In this document: positions 27,478-36,291 of the stretch, piece by piece
How the letters are laid out: the number at the start of each line of letters is the position of its first letter
Position numbering within the stretch: position 1 is the first letter of the stretch
Assembly (NCBI RefSeq): GCF_001855385.1
Contig: NZ_MKIE01000005.1
Location: 1 to 64,000, forward strand
Length of the DNA stretch: 64,000 nucleotides
Source: Andreesenia angusta
GTDB taxonomy: Bacteria; Bacillota; Clostridia; Tissierellales; Gottschalkiaceae
Reading direction: 5' to 3'
Position numbers and translations under genes: made by a program
Notes under the pieces: model-generated
What the model saw: only the letters and a program-made list of their open reading frames with translations
What the model was told of the DNA's origin: nothing
Databases searched by the model: none

Positions 27478-28630
27478 TCCTGATCACCTCTATTGGGGAA
27501 AGATTTTTCGACTTTATAGCCGGTATAACCGACGCAATTGTAGCGGACACCACGGCCACAAGCCCCGACACAGCTATAAATAGAGGATCTATATATATAG
27601 GCACCACAGGAGTCCCATCTGCATTCAAGGCAAACTTGGTGAACACGAAGAGAAGCCCTATTCCAAATACTATGCCTAGAATCCCTCCGAATATGCCCAG
27701 TATAAAGCCCTGCATCAAGAAAACCAGGCTTGCAGTGCTGTCTTTTATGCCCATGGCCTTCAGTATTCCTATCTGTCTGGACTTCTGCATCACAGTTATG
27801 GCCAGTACGCTTGATATCCCAAGCACAACCGAGATTATTACAAACACCTGTATCATAAGGCTTGAAGTGCTCTGACCCGAAAGCCCGCTGAGCAGCTGCT
27901 CATTCGAGGCTTTCCAGTCCCTGTACCTCAGGTCGTCTCTCGCTATTTCGGACTCAAGCTCAAGCGCTATTGCGTCGGCGCTGAAAGGCTCCTCTACTTG
28001 CATCTCTATGGAGCTCACTTCATCTTCTTTAAACCCGAATATCTCTTTGGCCTTCTCTATGTCTCCAACCACCCATGATTCATTCAGAGCCGCCACTTTA
28101 AGGTCTATAAAACCAGATACTTTCAGCTCTGTAGACTCAGCTTCCGGCGCTGTCACCTTCACGGTATCGCCTATCTCTATTCCGTTTTCCTCTGCTATGG
28201 CAAGTCCTAGAAGCACTTCGTCACCGCTTGGCATCTTGCTTCCCTCTGTAAGTGAATCTTCAAAAGCGTAAATGCCCTCGGCCCTTTCAAAGTCGAACCC
28301 TCTGAAAAGCACCTGTATAAACTCGTCACTAAAGGAGATAAAGGCTCCGCTACTTATGTTCGGTGAGACCTCTGTTATTCTGCTTTCCTCCTTCAGCACC
28401 TCCTCGATATCTCCGTAGCTTTCCACAGACTCACTCTTCTCTCTGTTGGATATAGTGATATGAGAGGCATTTCCTATAGTGCTGTCTAGAAGATCTATCT
28501 GAAGTCCCTCTATAAGTGAGCCAATGAATATAAGCACAGCTATCCCTATGCCTATCCCTAGCGATATAAGAGCAGTCTGTCCCTTACTCTTTGCTAAAAA
28601 TCTAGTCGCTATCTTGAATGCCAGATTCAT
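27470..28630 (-). CDS. ABC transporter permease, FtsX/LolE type
   Basis: 386 residues: N-terminal membrane segment, extracytoplasmic domain (about 45-255) and three C-terminal segments with KSRQIGILKAMGIKDSTA. Its start overlaps the stop of the corrinoid-binding gene by four bases (ATGA), so translation is coupled to that cytosolic protein. With the ATPase it forms an exporter or envelope-acting complex of unknown substrate. Why it is coupled to a B12 protein is not clear from sequence. Confidence 0.85.
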   Translation of the reverse strand: MNLAFKIATRFLAKSKGQTALISLGIGIGIAVLIFIGSLIEGLQIDLLDSTIGNASHITISNREKSESVESYGDIEEVLKEESRITEVSPNISSGAFISFSDEFIQVLFRGFDFERAEGIYAFEDSLTEGSKMPSGDEVLLGLAIAEENGIEIGDTVKVTAPEAESTELKVSGFIDLKVAALNESWVVGDIEKAKEIFGFKEDEVSSIEMQVEEPFSADAIALELESEIARDDLRYRDWKASNEQLLSGLSGQSTSSLMIQVFVIISVVLGISSVLAITVMQKSRQIGILKAMGIKDSTASLVFLMQGFILGIFGGILGIVFGIGLLFVFTKFALNADGTPVVPIYIDPLFIAVSGLVAVVSATIASVIPAIKSKNLSPIEVIRNG

Positions 28631-29289
28631 AGAATCGCCTCCTTTATCTTCGCCAAGTCGCTGTAGGAATTGGCGAAGTAGTCTGGCTTCACATGCTCTT
28701 TAGCTCCCTCTGTATTGGCGACAGCGTATCCTCCCACCACAACAGTGAGCTTATCCGACTTTCCGCCAAAGACAAGCTCTTTTAGAGCATCTATTACCTC
28801 CTGCACCTTGACCAAGTTGTAGAAATTACTTACACTTATGCACACCAGTGCTGGCTTCAATTCTATCACAGCGTCTACAGCCTCTTCAGCAGGCGTATTT
28901 GCCCCTATGAAGTACGAGTCGAACCCTAGTAGCGTCAGAAAGTCTGTAGTCATCCTGGCTCCCAATTCGTGGTATTCCTCCTCGATGCAGAAAATCATAG
29001 CCCTTGGACTGCCACTGTGGACTGTGTCTTTTTTGACTATATATGGATATGAAAGCTCTATGGCCATCCTTACAGTACCGCTTCTCATATGCTCGTCCCA
29101 TATCCTTATCTTCTGCTCTTCATTGTTTCCAGATATAGACGAAAGCGAGGGAGCCAGCACACCTTCGTAGAGCTCCACTACGCTCAGTGCTCCACTCTCT
29201 AAACTTTCTAAAACCAGCTTAGCGCAACCAGTCTTATCTCTTGAAAGCATCTTCTTTTGAAACTCTTCTCTTATTTTCGAAACGCTCAA
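28627..29289 (-). CDS. Corrinoid (B12)-binding protein, variant motif
   Basis: 220 residues. An N-terminal helical domain (about 1-90) is followed by a Rossmann-like B12 domain. The motif reads EYHELG (His107, Gly110) in place of DxHxxG, with later CISVSN and VVVGGYAV stretches that match the SxL and GG positions. The His that would be the lower cobalt ligand is kept. This helical-plus-B12 layout occurs both in methyl-carrier corrinoid proteins and in B12-based sensors, so it may be either. It is coupled by overlap to an FtsX permease. Confidence 0.82.
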   Translation of the reverse strand: MSVSKIREEFQKKMLSRDKTGCAKLVLESLESGALSVVELYEGVLAPSLSSISGNNEEQKIRIWDEHMRSGTVRMAIELSYPYIVKKDTVHSGSPRAMIFCIEEEYHELGARMTTDFLTLLGFDSYFIGANTPAEEAVDAVIELKPALVCISVSNFYNLVKVQEVIDALKELVFGGKSDKLTVVVGGYAVANTEGAKEHVKPDYFANSYSDLAKIKEAIL

Positions 29290-29341
29290 AAAATCATCTC
29301 CTCTCTATGCTGTAATTGACTTATACCCCGCAAAAACTCTA

Positions 29342-30232
29342 TTAGATTTCAATCCTCTTTAAAGCTGCATACTTCAGCTCTTCTAGTCCATACATTTTGT
29401 AAAGTTCATATGATGAGTAAGCCAGCTTTACTGCATGGACATCAGAAGCTTTAGAGCCTTTGCAGATTATCTCGTCCCAGGTTTTAGACGATATTTCCAT
29501 GTCGCTTACTCCGTCCTCAAGTCCGCCGTCAGCCTTGAGGTATGAAGCTATGCAAGCTGTCATTATGTCCACAGCTTTGGAAAAGTCCCTATAGTAGCTC
29601 TTCAGCACTGTAAGTGCGTGTATCCCCGTTATGCAGTGTAATGCCACTATGCTCCCCGTGCTTATGTAGTTGGATGTCGCAATCTTCAGCAAAGACTTTA
29701 TTTTTTCTTCCTGGCTGCTTTCCGCTGCAAGTCCAAGCTCCAAATAGTCTGAGTCCTGTGTATTCCCTGTGAATACATCAGCCTTCTTGTATGCCGTTAT
29801 ATAGTAGGCCAGCGATCTTCGAATCTCTCTAATCATCTCCCTGTCCATCTCATACCCTTCCACCGAGTATGCCAACCTTATAAGTACATGGAAAAGCCCT
29901 GAGGACATCCCCGTATCATATCTATTCAGGATATCCTTGATAAATTCATCCTTTTTACAGTCATCTACTCTACTTTCAAACAGTTCCAAGCAGGACTCGT
30001 ACAGCTCTCTTTTTCCCACGCATTCCTCTAAAGTGTCTACCTTGTGATACTCCGGCTTGACCCTGTCTATTCTGTACATAGATAAGAACAGCTCCGAGTA
30101 GTCCTCGACCTTTTTCAAATCTCCAGTCATCTTATAGATTGCAAGCTGTCCCATGGGCAAATGGTTCACAAAGCCGCCCATATAGGGGGAATATTTTTCT
30201 CCGTATTCATTTACGATGTTTCCTATCGACAT
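29342..30232 (-). CDS. Questin-oxidase-like family protein
   Basis: About 296 residues, mainly helical. The family pattern is visible: NHLPMGQLAIYKMTGD near the N-terminus, SGLFHVLIRLAYSVEG in the middle and LHCITGIHALTVLKSY later, each with a conserved His. Fungal questin oxidase opens an aromatic ring in a Baeyer-Villiger-type step; bacterial members are uncharacterised. An O2-using role would be odd in this setting, so the fold may do something else here. The start ATG 30232 has GAGG eight bases before it; the GTG reading at 30241 overlaps that site. Confidence 0.72.
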   Translation of the reverse strand: MSIGNIVNEYGEKYSPYMGGFVNHLPMGQLAIYKMTGDLKKVEDYSELFLSMYRIDRVKPEYHKVDTLEECVGKRELYESCLELFESRVDDCKKDEFIKDILNRYDTGMSSGLFHVLIRLAYSVEGYEMDREMIREIRRSLAYYITAYKKADVFTGNTQDSDYLELGLAAESSQEEKIKSLLKIATSNYISTGSIVALHCITGIHALTVLKSYYRDFSKAVDIMTACIASYLKADGGLEDGVSDMEISSKTWDEIICKGSKASDVHAVKLAYSSYELYKMYGLEELKYAALKRIEI

Positions 30233-30268
30233 GACAACCACCTCTCTATATAGTGATGTTTAAGCGTA

Positions 30269-31051
30269 CTATGTTAGCTTGGGATAGTACTTGCACCTTT
30301 CTTTTCTGCAGCCATGAGGATGCCTTTCGCTATCGCTGCAAGCAATCTCGCATTCGCAAGGAAGTTCGATTTTTAAATATTCTTTCGCCAAAATGCAGCT
30401 TTCCGACAGTGCTGTATACACGAAGTTTTTACAGCAGCATGGCCCTGCCTCGTTGGCAATTGCCTCTATTATTTTAGATACGACTTTCATCGTGGTGGCT
30501 GTTTCTCTGTCTTTAGGACAAGCCGCCCCCAAAATAACGCTGAACGAAGCCCCTATAGCAGGCGCTATCCCGCATACACCTGTAAGCCCGCAGTATGCTC
30601 CAATAGCTTGTCTTCTAGTCCTGTTTAAGGCCTCTCTTATCTGCTCGTCGCTTACGCTTATCGTTCCATTGTTCTTTATCGCAACAAGAAACGATCCTGC
30701 AGCAATCCAGGCATGCTCACACCCCAACATGGGAACATGCGACTCAGCTACAATCTTTTCAGCTATGATCAATGGATTTTCGCCTTTTGAAGAAAATATC
30801 AATTCCAGTACAGTTTTGAAGTCGTTTTCTCCGTGACAACTGTCGCAGACATAATGCCCTTTTTCGCAGTACACATATCCTGTTTCTATTTTCCCGCACT
30901 CTACACACTCAAATTCCTGTCCTATCTCTAAATACTCCAGCTTATTCCCACAGATAAGACAGTTTTCTGCACTTTGTCCCTGGTGCTGACCAGCACTATT
31001 TTCTTCAGGCCCTCAACAGCTGCCAACCTTATTTATAATTTCATTAGACAT
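30269..31051 (-). CDS. DUF5714 selenoprotein (SCUGP N-terminus)
   Basis: 260 residues if the TGA at codon 13 (31013-31015) is read as selenocysteine. The start ATG 31051 is four bases after the previous gene, behind GGGGG. The N-terminus reads GSC(TGA)GPEEN, then a zinc-ribbon pair (CLIC and CVEC) leads into GHYVCDSCH and the Cys-rich DUF5714 body. Without the TGA reading the gene would have to start at GTG 30874 and lose the ribbon. A hairpin with GGTC loop lies 16 bases after the TGA. DUF5714 genes are often found with corrinoid methyltransferases, as here; function is unknown. Confidence 0.8.
30979..31015 (-). promoter_or_regulatory. Candidate bacterial SECIS element
   Basis: On the minus strand, after TGA and 16 bases, GTGCT-GGTC-AGCAC forms a hairpin whose GGTC loop recalls the GGUCU loop of E. 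coli fdhF. An outer CCTG/CAGG pair extends it. Distance and loop suit SelB recognition. Confidence 0.7.
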
Positions 31052-31055
31052 ATAG

Positions 31056-31715
31056 TTACCCCCGCACGGTCTCTTTATCACATTTACTTTCACATCTATC
31101 ACACATTCCGTAGCTGCACTCTGTTTCCCCAATTCCAAATATTGCAGCCACTGTCTTTAGGGGAATGAACTGACTGCTGCTGTTTATGCTGATCGAATTT
31201 GACTCATCGCTTAGCAGCTCATATATAGTTTTCTGGTTTGAAATATCAAAGTCGCCTTGGGAAGGGTATATTTCAGCCGATATGTGAAGCATACCTATCT
31301 CTCTAGATATAGATTCTTTGATCCTCTCTTTTACGAAGTCCAGCGCCACTATGCCTATCTTGTCCAATATCATGGCTCTTATCATCTCGGCACTGCTTGA
31401 GTGCTCGGCTATTTTCTTCTCTATCTTCTGTCCTACAGTGTAGAGTACAGCATAAACTGAGCTCGAGCCAGCAAGCTCCTCTGCCGCATAGCCGCTTTCA
31501 ATCACTGCTCCGCCTTCTATCAAGACAGCTTTCTCTTTCGTCTCCACTATCTTAAGCCTTCTGTACAAAACTTCTATCTCCAGCAAATCCTCCGCCTTTT
31601 CAAGCTCCTCTTCTAGCTTTTTTAGAATTATCGAAGGGGGCTTTTTGGAACCATACCCCAGAAACTTAAGTACTCGCTCCCTGTCTATTTCTACATGGTC
31701 TATATTCAGCTTCAT
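31056..31715 (-). CDS. Corrinoid reactivation protein, MetH activation-domain-like
   Basis: 219 residues. The central part (SSVYAVLYTVGQKIEKKI and LDKIGIVALDFVKERI) matches the vitamin-B12-dependent methionine synthase activation domain, which binds AdoMet and re-methylates oxidised cobalamin. The C-terminus adds a Cys cluster (ETECSYGMCDRCESKC) that might hold an Fe-S centre for electron delivery. Lying between the UroD-type methyltransferase and the DUF5714 gene, it most likely restores the inactive Co(II) corrinoid protein. The gene ends five bases before the DUF5714 start. Confidence 0.75.
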   Translation of the reverse strand: MKLNIDHVEIDRERVLKFLGYGSKKPPSIILKKLEEELEKAEDLLEIEVLYRRLKIVETKEKAVLIEGGAVIESGYAAEELAGSSSVYAVLYTVGQKIEKKIAEHSSSAEMIRAMILDKIGIVALDFVKERIKESISREIGMLHISAEIYPSQGDFDISNQKTIYELLSDESNSISINSSSQFIPLKTVAAIFGIGETECSYGMCDRCESKCDKETVRG

Positions 31716-31717
31716 AT

Positions 31718-32719
31718 CTATACCTCTAGGCTGTCCAGCTCTTCATCTGTCATCATACCAGTCTTTATGGCCATCTGAAGCTTCTCTACCGGAGTGTCGT
31801 TCATGCAGTTGCACCCGAAGGCGCACATATAGTTGCTGTAAGGCCTCATCTTCTTGAGCAGCTTTATGGTCTCGAGCCTAATGGTCTCTATGTCGGAATT
31901 GTAGAGCAGATCCAGCGGATCTAGGTTTCCAAGCAGCACCACGTCGCTAGGGATTCTTCCGGCCACCTTTTCGTAGTCCATGATCTGGTCAAGACTTATG
32001 GCGTCTATATGACACTCAAGCATATGGTCCAATAGGTCGGTGGTGTCTCCGCATATGTGGAGCGCCCTCCAGCAGCTAAGTTTATCATATATACTGTTCA
32101 GGTTTTTCACGACAGTCTTTTCAAACCTCTTGGGGCTAAGTGTCACAGTTGCAGGCTCTGCTATCGATATATACTGGGCCCCGGCCTTTTCAACGGCCAG
32201 TGCATACCTCTTTACAGTCTCTGTGGTGAACTCAAGCAATTCGTGCACAAACTCAGGGTCCTTTATAACATTCCTCAGTAGATGCGTCGCCCCTGCAAGC
32301 TGCACTGCCAGTGTGAATGGTCCCTGTATTGAAACGAAGAGAGGCTTGTCTATATTCTCTGCAATCAGCTTGAGGCTCTGTAGGTTCACGGGCATCCTGC
32401 CTGAGCTGTAAGGGTCGGGGACGCTGTACTTCTTAAGCGAATCCATGTCCACTATAGGATGCTCCACCACGCTTGGAAAATCGAAATCTGGCTTCAATAG
32501 CTCCAGTCCCAGCGTCTCGCAGAATATGGCTCCGTCGCAGAGCGAGTATATGAAATCTGTTTCAAAAGTCTTGTTCATCTTTTTGGCAAGTTCAAGCTGT
32601 TTCTCCGGGCTTTCGTACACCTCGTAAGCGGTATATCCGGTTAAAAAAAGTCCATTAGTCCCCATATCCGGCAGAAAGAAGCCTCTTTTTTCGCTGTTTA
32701 TATATTCAAGCAGTTTCAT
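31718..32719 (-). CDS. UroD-family corrinoid methyltransferase (MtaA/CmuA/MtvB-like)
   Basis: 333 residues, a TIM-barrel of the uroporphyrinogen-decarboxylase superfamily. The zinc ligands of the methyltransferase branch are present: His221 and Cys223 in ALHICGDTT, and Cys303 in FGCNCMNDTP, followed by VEKL. True HemE residues are not seen. It should move a methyl group to or from the Co(I) corrinoid protein encoded directly upstream (stop and start adjacent). Whether it acts on a methylated substrate, like vanillate demethylases, or on the acceptor side, like MtaA, cannot be decided here. Confidence 0.87.
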   Translation of the reverse strand: MKLLEYINSEKRGFFLPDMGTNGLFLTGYTAYEVYESPEKQLELAKKMNKTFETDFIYSLCDGAIFCETLGLELLKPDFDFPSVVEHPIVDMDSLKKYSVPDPYSSGRMPVNLQSLKLIAENIDKPLFVSIQGPFTLAVQLAGATHLLRNVIKDPEFVHELLEFTTETVKRYALAVEKAGAQYISIAEPATVTLSPKRFEKTVVKNLNSIYDKLSCWRALHICGDTTDLLDHMLECHIDAISLDQIMDYEKVAGRIPSDVVLLGNLDPLDLLYNSDIETIRLETIKLLKKMRPYSNYMCAFGCNCMNDTPVEKLQMAIKTGMMTDEELDSLEV

Positions 32720-33361
32720 CTACTTCTCCCCCTCCAGTATCTGTTTTACAAGCTTTACAGCAGTCGGGGCATTTGCCGCATATCCATCTGCGCTTATATC
32801 GGAAGAGTAGCTCTCTGTTATGCTCCCTCCGCCTATAAGCACTCTTGGCTTCTTGGGGATGTCCATTTCCTCCAGCTTGTCTATAAGCCTCTTCATCTCG
32901 CCTCTTGTGGTCGTCATCATAGAGGAAAGCCCTATCACTTCAGCCTTTTCTGCAATCGCCGTCTCTATTATATCTTCAGGAGTCCTGTTCACCCCCATGT
33001 CCACCACCTCGTAGCCTGCCGCCTCGAGCATTATCTTGACTATGTTCTTGCCTATCTCGTGCGTGTCTCCTTCGACGACGGCAAGCACTATCTTGCCCTT
33101 GCTCTCGCTGCCTATACTGCCGTATCTTCTGAGCACCTTAAGCCCCTTGTTCAGCACATCTGCACATACTATGACTTCAGGTATGTCGTAGAGCTTTTTC
33201 TCATACCTGTCTATGGCCTCCACCATTCCGGCATTCAGCCCCTCTGTATAAATATCCTTAATATCCATATCGTTCATACCTACAGCTTCCACTATAAGCT
33301 CTTCAATTTTGTCCTCGTCCATCTCAACTATGCAGTCTGAAATTCTCTTTAAAATATCCAT
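32720..33361 (-). CDS. Methyltransferase corrinoid protein (MtaC/MtbC type)
   Basis: 213 residues. A four-helix cap (about 1-85) precedes the B12 domain with GDTHEIG (Asp99, His101, Gly104), SSMMTTT and LIGGGSIT, the full set for base-off/His-on cobalamin binding. It carries the methyl group between two methyltransferases in the cytosol. It follows the sugar-ABC ATPase gene by 15 bases and is followed without gap by the UroD-type methyltransferase. Confidence 0.93.
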   Translation of the reverse strand: MDILKRISDCIVEMDEDKIEELIVEAVGMNDMDIKDIYTEGLNAGMVEAIDRYEKKLYDIPEVIVCADVLNKGLKVLRRYGSIGSESKGKIVLAVVEGDTHEIGKNIVKIMLEAAGYEVVDMGVNRTPEDIIETAIAEKAEVIGLSSMMTTTRGEMKRLIDKLEEMDIPKKPRVLIGGGSITESYSSDISADGYAANAPTAVKLVKQILEGEK

Positions 33362-33376
33362 TTCGAATGCTCCCTT

Positions 33377-34471
33377 CTATATCCTCTCTTCGCTCTCTCT
33401 GTCGAAGTAATGAATTCTGGAGATGTCTCCGACTACCTCTATCTCGTCTCCAATTTCAACTTCGGACTCTCGTGACAGCTTAGCCACGATTTCGCTCTCT
33501 CTGTATTTAATGAAAACATGCTTCTCGCTTCCCATGTTTTCGACCGCCTCCACTATGCCTTTCAAGAGAAGTCCGCCCTTTCCGATGTCAGCCGACAAGT
33601 CCTCTGCCCTTAGCCCCAAGACTACACACTTTCCCGCATATCCTTTCGACTTTAACAGCTCGGATTTTTCAGCTTCTAGCTCTACACTATGACTTCCTAG
33701 CTCTAGAGCCAATTTGCCGTCTTTTTCAGCTATATCCGCCTCCAAGAAATTCATCTGGGGACTTCCTATAAACCCTGCCACAAATACATTCACCGGCCTG
33801 TTGTATAGCTCCTGAGGAGATGCAAACTGCTGTATAAAGCCGTCTTTCATAACCACTATCTTGTCCCCCATAGTCATGGCCTCTGTCTGGTCGTGGGTTA
33901 CGTATATGAAAGTGGTCTTCAGCCTTTTGTGGAGCTTGACTATCTCGGCCCTTGTCTGGACCCTCAGCTTTGCATCCAGATTGGAAAGCGGCTCATCCAT
34001 CAAAAACACCTTAGGACTCCTAACTATGGCCCTTCCAAGTGCTACCCTCTGCCTCTGTCCGCCTGAGAGCGCTTTTGGCTTCCTGGAGAGCAGCTCCCCT
34101 ATTCCAAGTATATTCGCGGCCTCCTTGACATTTTTGTCTATCTCATCTTTAGAGACTTTTCTCATCTTAAGCCCAAAGGCCATGTTCTCGTACACTGTCA
34201 TATGCGGATAAAGCGCATAGTTCTGGAACACCATGGCTATGTCCCTGTCCTTGGGCTCCACGTCGTTTACGACTTTCTCGTCTATATAGAGCTTGCCTTC
34301 GCTTATCTCCTCCAGCCCAGCTATCATCCTGAGCACAGTGGACTTTCCGCAGCCAGAAGGCCCTACGAATATCACAAACTCCTCGTTTTTTATCTCCAGG
34401 CTGAAGTCCGAAACCGCCCTGACTTCGCCAGGGTAGACTTTCCCCATCTTATCGAAAACTATGTTTGACAT
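33377..34471 (-). CDS. Sugar ABC transporter ATP-binding protein, UgpC/MsmK type
   Basis: 364 residues. The ATPase domain has GPSGCGKST, LSGGQRQR and LMDEPLSNLDAKLR, all typical of CUT1-family ATPases. The C-terminal third is the TOBE/OB regulatory region. It drives uptake through the two permeases encoded upstream. A dedicated ATPase is notable because many Firmicutes share one MsmX for several importers. Confidence 0.93.
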   Translation of the reverse strand: MSNIVFDKMGKVYPGEVRAVSDFSLEIKNEEFVIFVGPSGCGKSTVLRMIAGLEEISEGKLYIDEKVVNDVEPKDRDIAMVFQNYALYPHMTVYENMAFGLKMRKVSKDEIDKNVKEAANILGIGELLSRKPKALSGGQRQRVALGRAIVRSPKVFLMDEPLSNLDAKLRVQTRAEIVKLHKRLKTTFIYVTHDQTEAMTMGDKIVVMKDGFIQQFASPQELYNRPVNVFVAGFIGSPQMNFLEADIAEKDGKLALELGSHSVELEAEKSELLKSKGYAGKCVVLGLRAEDLSADIGKGGLLLKGIVEAVENMGSEKHVFIKYRESEIVAKLSRESEVEIGDEIEVVGDISRIHYFDRESEERI

Positions 34472-34495
34472 ATATATCTTCCTCTCTCTATTAAT

Positions 34496-35335
34496 CTACT
34501 CTTTTACGCCTCCGGCTGCAAGGCCTTTCACAATATGCTTCTGTATCATCAGAAACAGCACAAATACAGGCACTACAGACAGTACAGACGCCGCCATCAT
34601 GCTGTGCCAAGACGTTTCAAACACCGACTTGTAGGACGTAAGCGCCACAGATATAGTCCTCATCTCAGGCCTTGTAATAAAGGACCTCGAGAAAAGCAGG
34701 TCGTTCCAGGACACTATAAATGCGAAAAGCCCTGAGGTGACAAGCCCCGGCGCCATTATCGGCATAAGTATCTTGGTGACTGCCTGAAGCCTTGTGCATC
34801 CGTCCAGCATTGCGGCTTCTTCCAAACTTGAGGATATCCCGTCTAGGTATCCGTAGAGAAGCCACACTGTCATTGGAAGCGAAAAGGCTGCGTTCGGTAT
34901 TATCATGGAAAGATATGTGTTCAAAAGCCCAAGGTCCCGCATTATTCCGTACATAGGTCCCACAAGCACTACTGGTGAAAACATCTGAGTCAAGATTATT
35001 GTAAACAGAAATGTCTTCTTGCCCTTGAAGTTGAACCTGGATACGCCGTAGGCTGCGAAGGACCCAAGCAGCACACATATTCCCATGGTGCTTGAAGAGA
35101 CTATCACACTGTTTAAAAGAGCTCGCTTTATGCTGCCCTCTCCGCTCCACACCGCGCTGTAGTTTTCCCATCTAAGCATTTCCGGTATCCAGCTAGGCGG
35201 CCATTTGGTGACTTCCGCATATGATTTTAAAGAGGTGGATATCATTATGAAAAAAGGAGCTACCATAAGCCCCACTAAAAGTGTAAGTATGAATGTGATC
35301 AGTATTTTAGATATATTCGACTTTTTTGTATTCAT
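34496..35335 (-). CDS. Sugar ABC transporter permease, MalG type
   Basis: 279 residues with six membrane segments and the EAA loop EEAAMLDGCTRLQAVTKILMP. It is the second channel subunit of a CUT1 importer. It begins three bases after the MalF-type gene stop and ends 24 bases before the ATPase gene. Confidence 0.92.
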   Translation of the reverse strand: MNTKKSNISKILITFILTLLVGLMVAPFFIMISTSLKSYAEVTKWPPSWIPEMLRWENYSAVWSGEGSIKRALLNSVIVSSSTMGICVLLGSFAAYGVSRFNFKGKKTFLFTIILTQMFSPVVLVGPMYGIMRDLGLLNTYLSMIIPNAAFSLPMTVWLLYGYLDGISSSLEEAAMLDGCTRLQAVTKILMPIMAPGLVTSGLFAFIVSWNDLLFSRSFITRPEMRTISVALTSYKSVFETSWHSMMAASVLSVVPVFVLFLMIQKHIVKGLAAGGVKE

Positions 35336-35338
35336 ATT

Positions 35339-36220
35339 CTAGTCGTCCCCCCTGCTTATCTGCTTCCAGTAGTATACGCTTAGTGCCGTAAGCACTATGA
35401 ACACCGTGACCGAGAGAGTCGAGCTCATGCCCAGATTGTACTTCCCAAAAGCCTCTCTGTATATCCTTATGGTCATAACCTCTGTCCCTCCCATGGGGCC
35501 TCCGCCGGTGAGCACGTATATCACGTTGAAGGAGTTGAAAGTCCATATGGTCGTAAGTGTCGTGGCTATCAAGAAGACCTTTCTTATGCCAGGTACTGTA
35601 ACCCATCTAAACCTCTGAATTACATTCGCCCCGTCTATCTTGGCCGCTTCGTAAAGAGAGTCCGGTATTGCCCCTAGCCCGGAGAGGAACATCATGGCCA
35701 CAAGCGGAATTCCTATCCATGCGTCTACAAACGAAGTGGATGCAAATGCAAGAGTAGGATCGGAGAGCCAAGCTATAGGCTCTCCGCTGTAGCCCAATTT
35801 GCCCAGATAGTAGTTTAGATATCCGTATCTTCCATCTAGAATCCACGACCAGAGTATGGCCACCGCCACCTGCGGTATGGCCCAGGGTATCAGTACCATC
35901 ACCCTGTAGAGCTTTTTAAGGTATATTCTTCCGTTTAAAAAAAGGGCCACTATAAAGCCCATCCCTATCTTCAGCACCACTGTCAGCGCAGTCCATTTCA
36001 GCGTTAAAAAAAGCGTCCCGTAGAAACTAGGGTCTTTTAAAAGGCCTATGTAGTTTTCAAAACCCACAAATTCGCTGCCGTCTCCTATAAGGGAGACCTT
36101 TTGAAATGAATACTTAAACGTCAACATCAGCGGGTAGCCATATACAACCCCGATAAAGATAAGCACCGGAATTACAAGCAAGTAAGGTGTGATTCTTTTC
36201 TTGTTCAAATCTGTAATCAT
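35339..36220 (-). CDS. Sugar ABC transporter permease, MalF type
   Basis: 293 residues with six membrane segments and the EAA loop YEAAKIDGANVIQRFRWVTVP. It pairs with the MalG-type subunit. The start ATG 36220 follows GGAGA. It is downstream of a hairpin that separates it from the binding-protein gene. Confidence 0.92.
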   Translation of the reverse strand: MITDLNKKRITPYLLVIPVLIFIGVVYGYPLMLTFKYSFQKVSLIGDGSEFVGFENYIGLLKDPSFYGTLFLTLKWTALTVVLKIGMGFIVALFLNGRIYLKKLYRVMVLIPWAIPQVAVAILWSWILDGRYGYLNYYLGKLGYSGEPIAWLSDPTLAFASTSFVDAWIGIPLVAMMFLSGLGAIPDSLYEAAKIDGANVIQRFRWVTVPGIRKVFLIATTLTTIWTFNSFNVIYVLTGGGPMGGTEVMTIRIYREAFGKYNLGMSSTLSVTVFIVLTALSVYYWKQISRGDD

Positions 36221-36251
36221 GTCTTTTCTCCTAAGTAGTTTTTTAAAATCA

Positions 36252-36280
36252 TAAAAAGGTAGCCGGATTCCAGCTACCTT
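36252..36280 (-). terminator. Partial terminator between binding protein and permeases
   Basis: On the minus strand AAGGTAGCTGG-AAT-CCGGCTACCTT followed by TTTAT. Such a hairpin after a binding-protein gene usually leaves more of its mRNA than of the permease mRNA. Confidence 0.8.
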
Positions 36281-36291
36281 CTTTATTTAAA

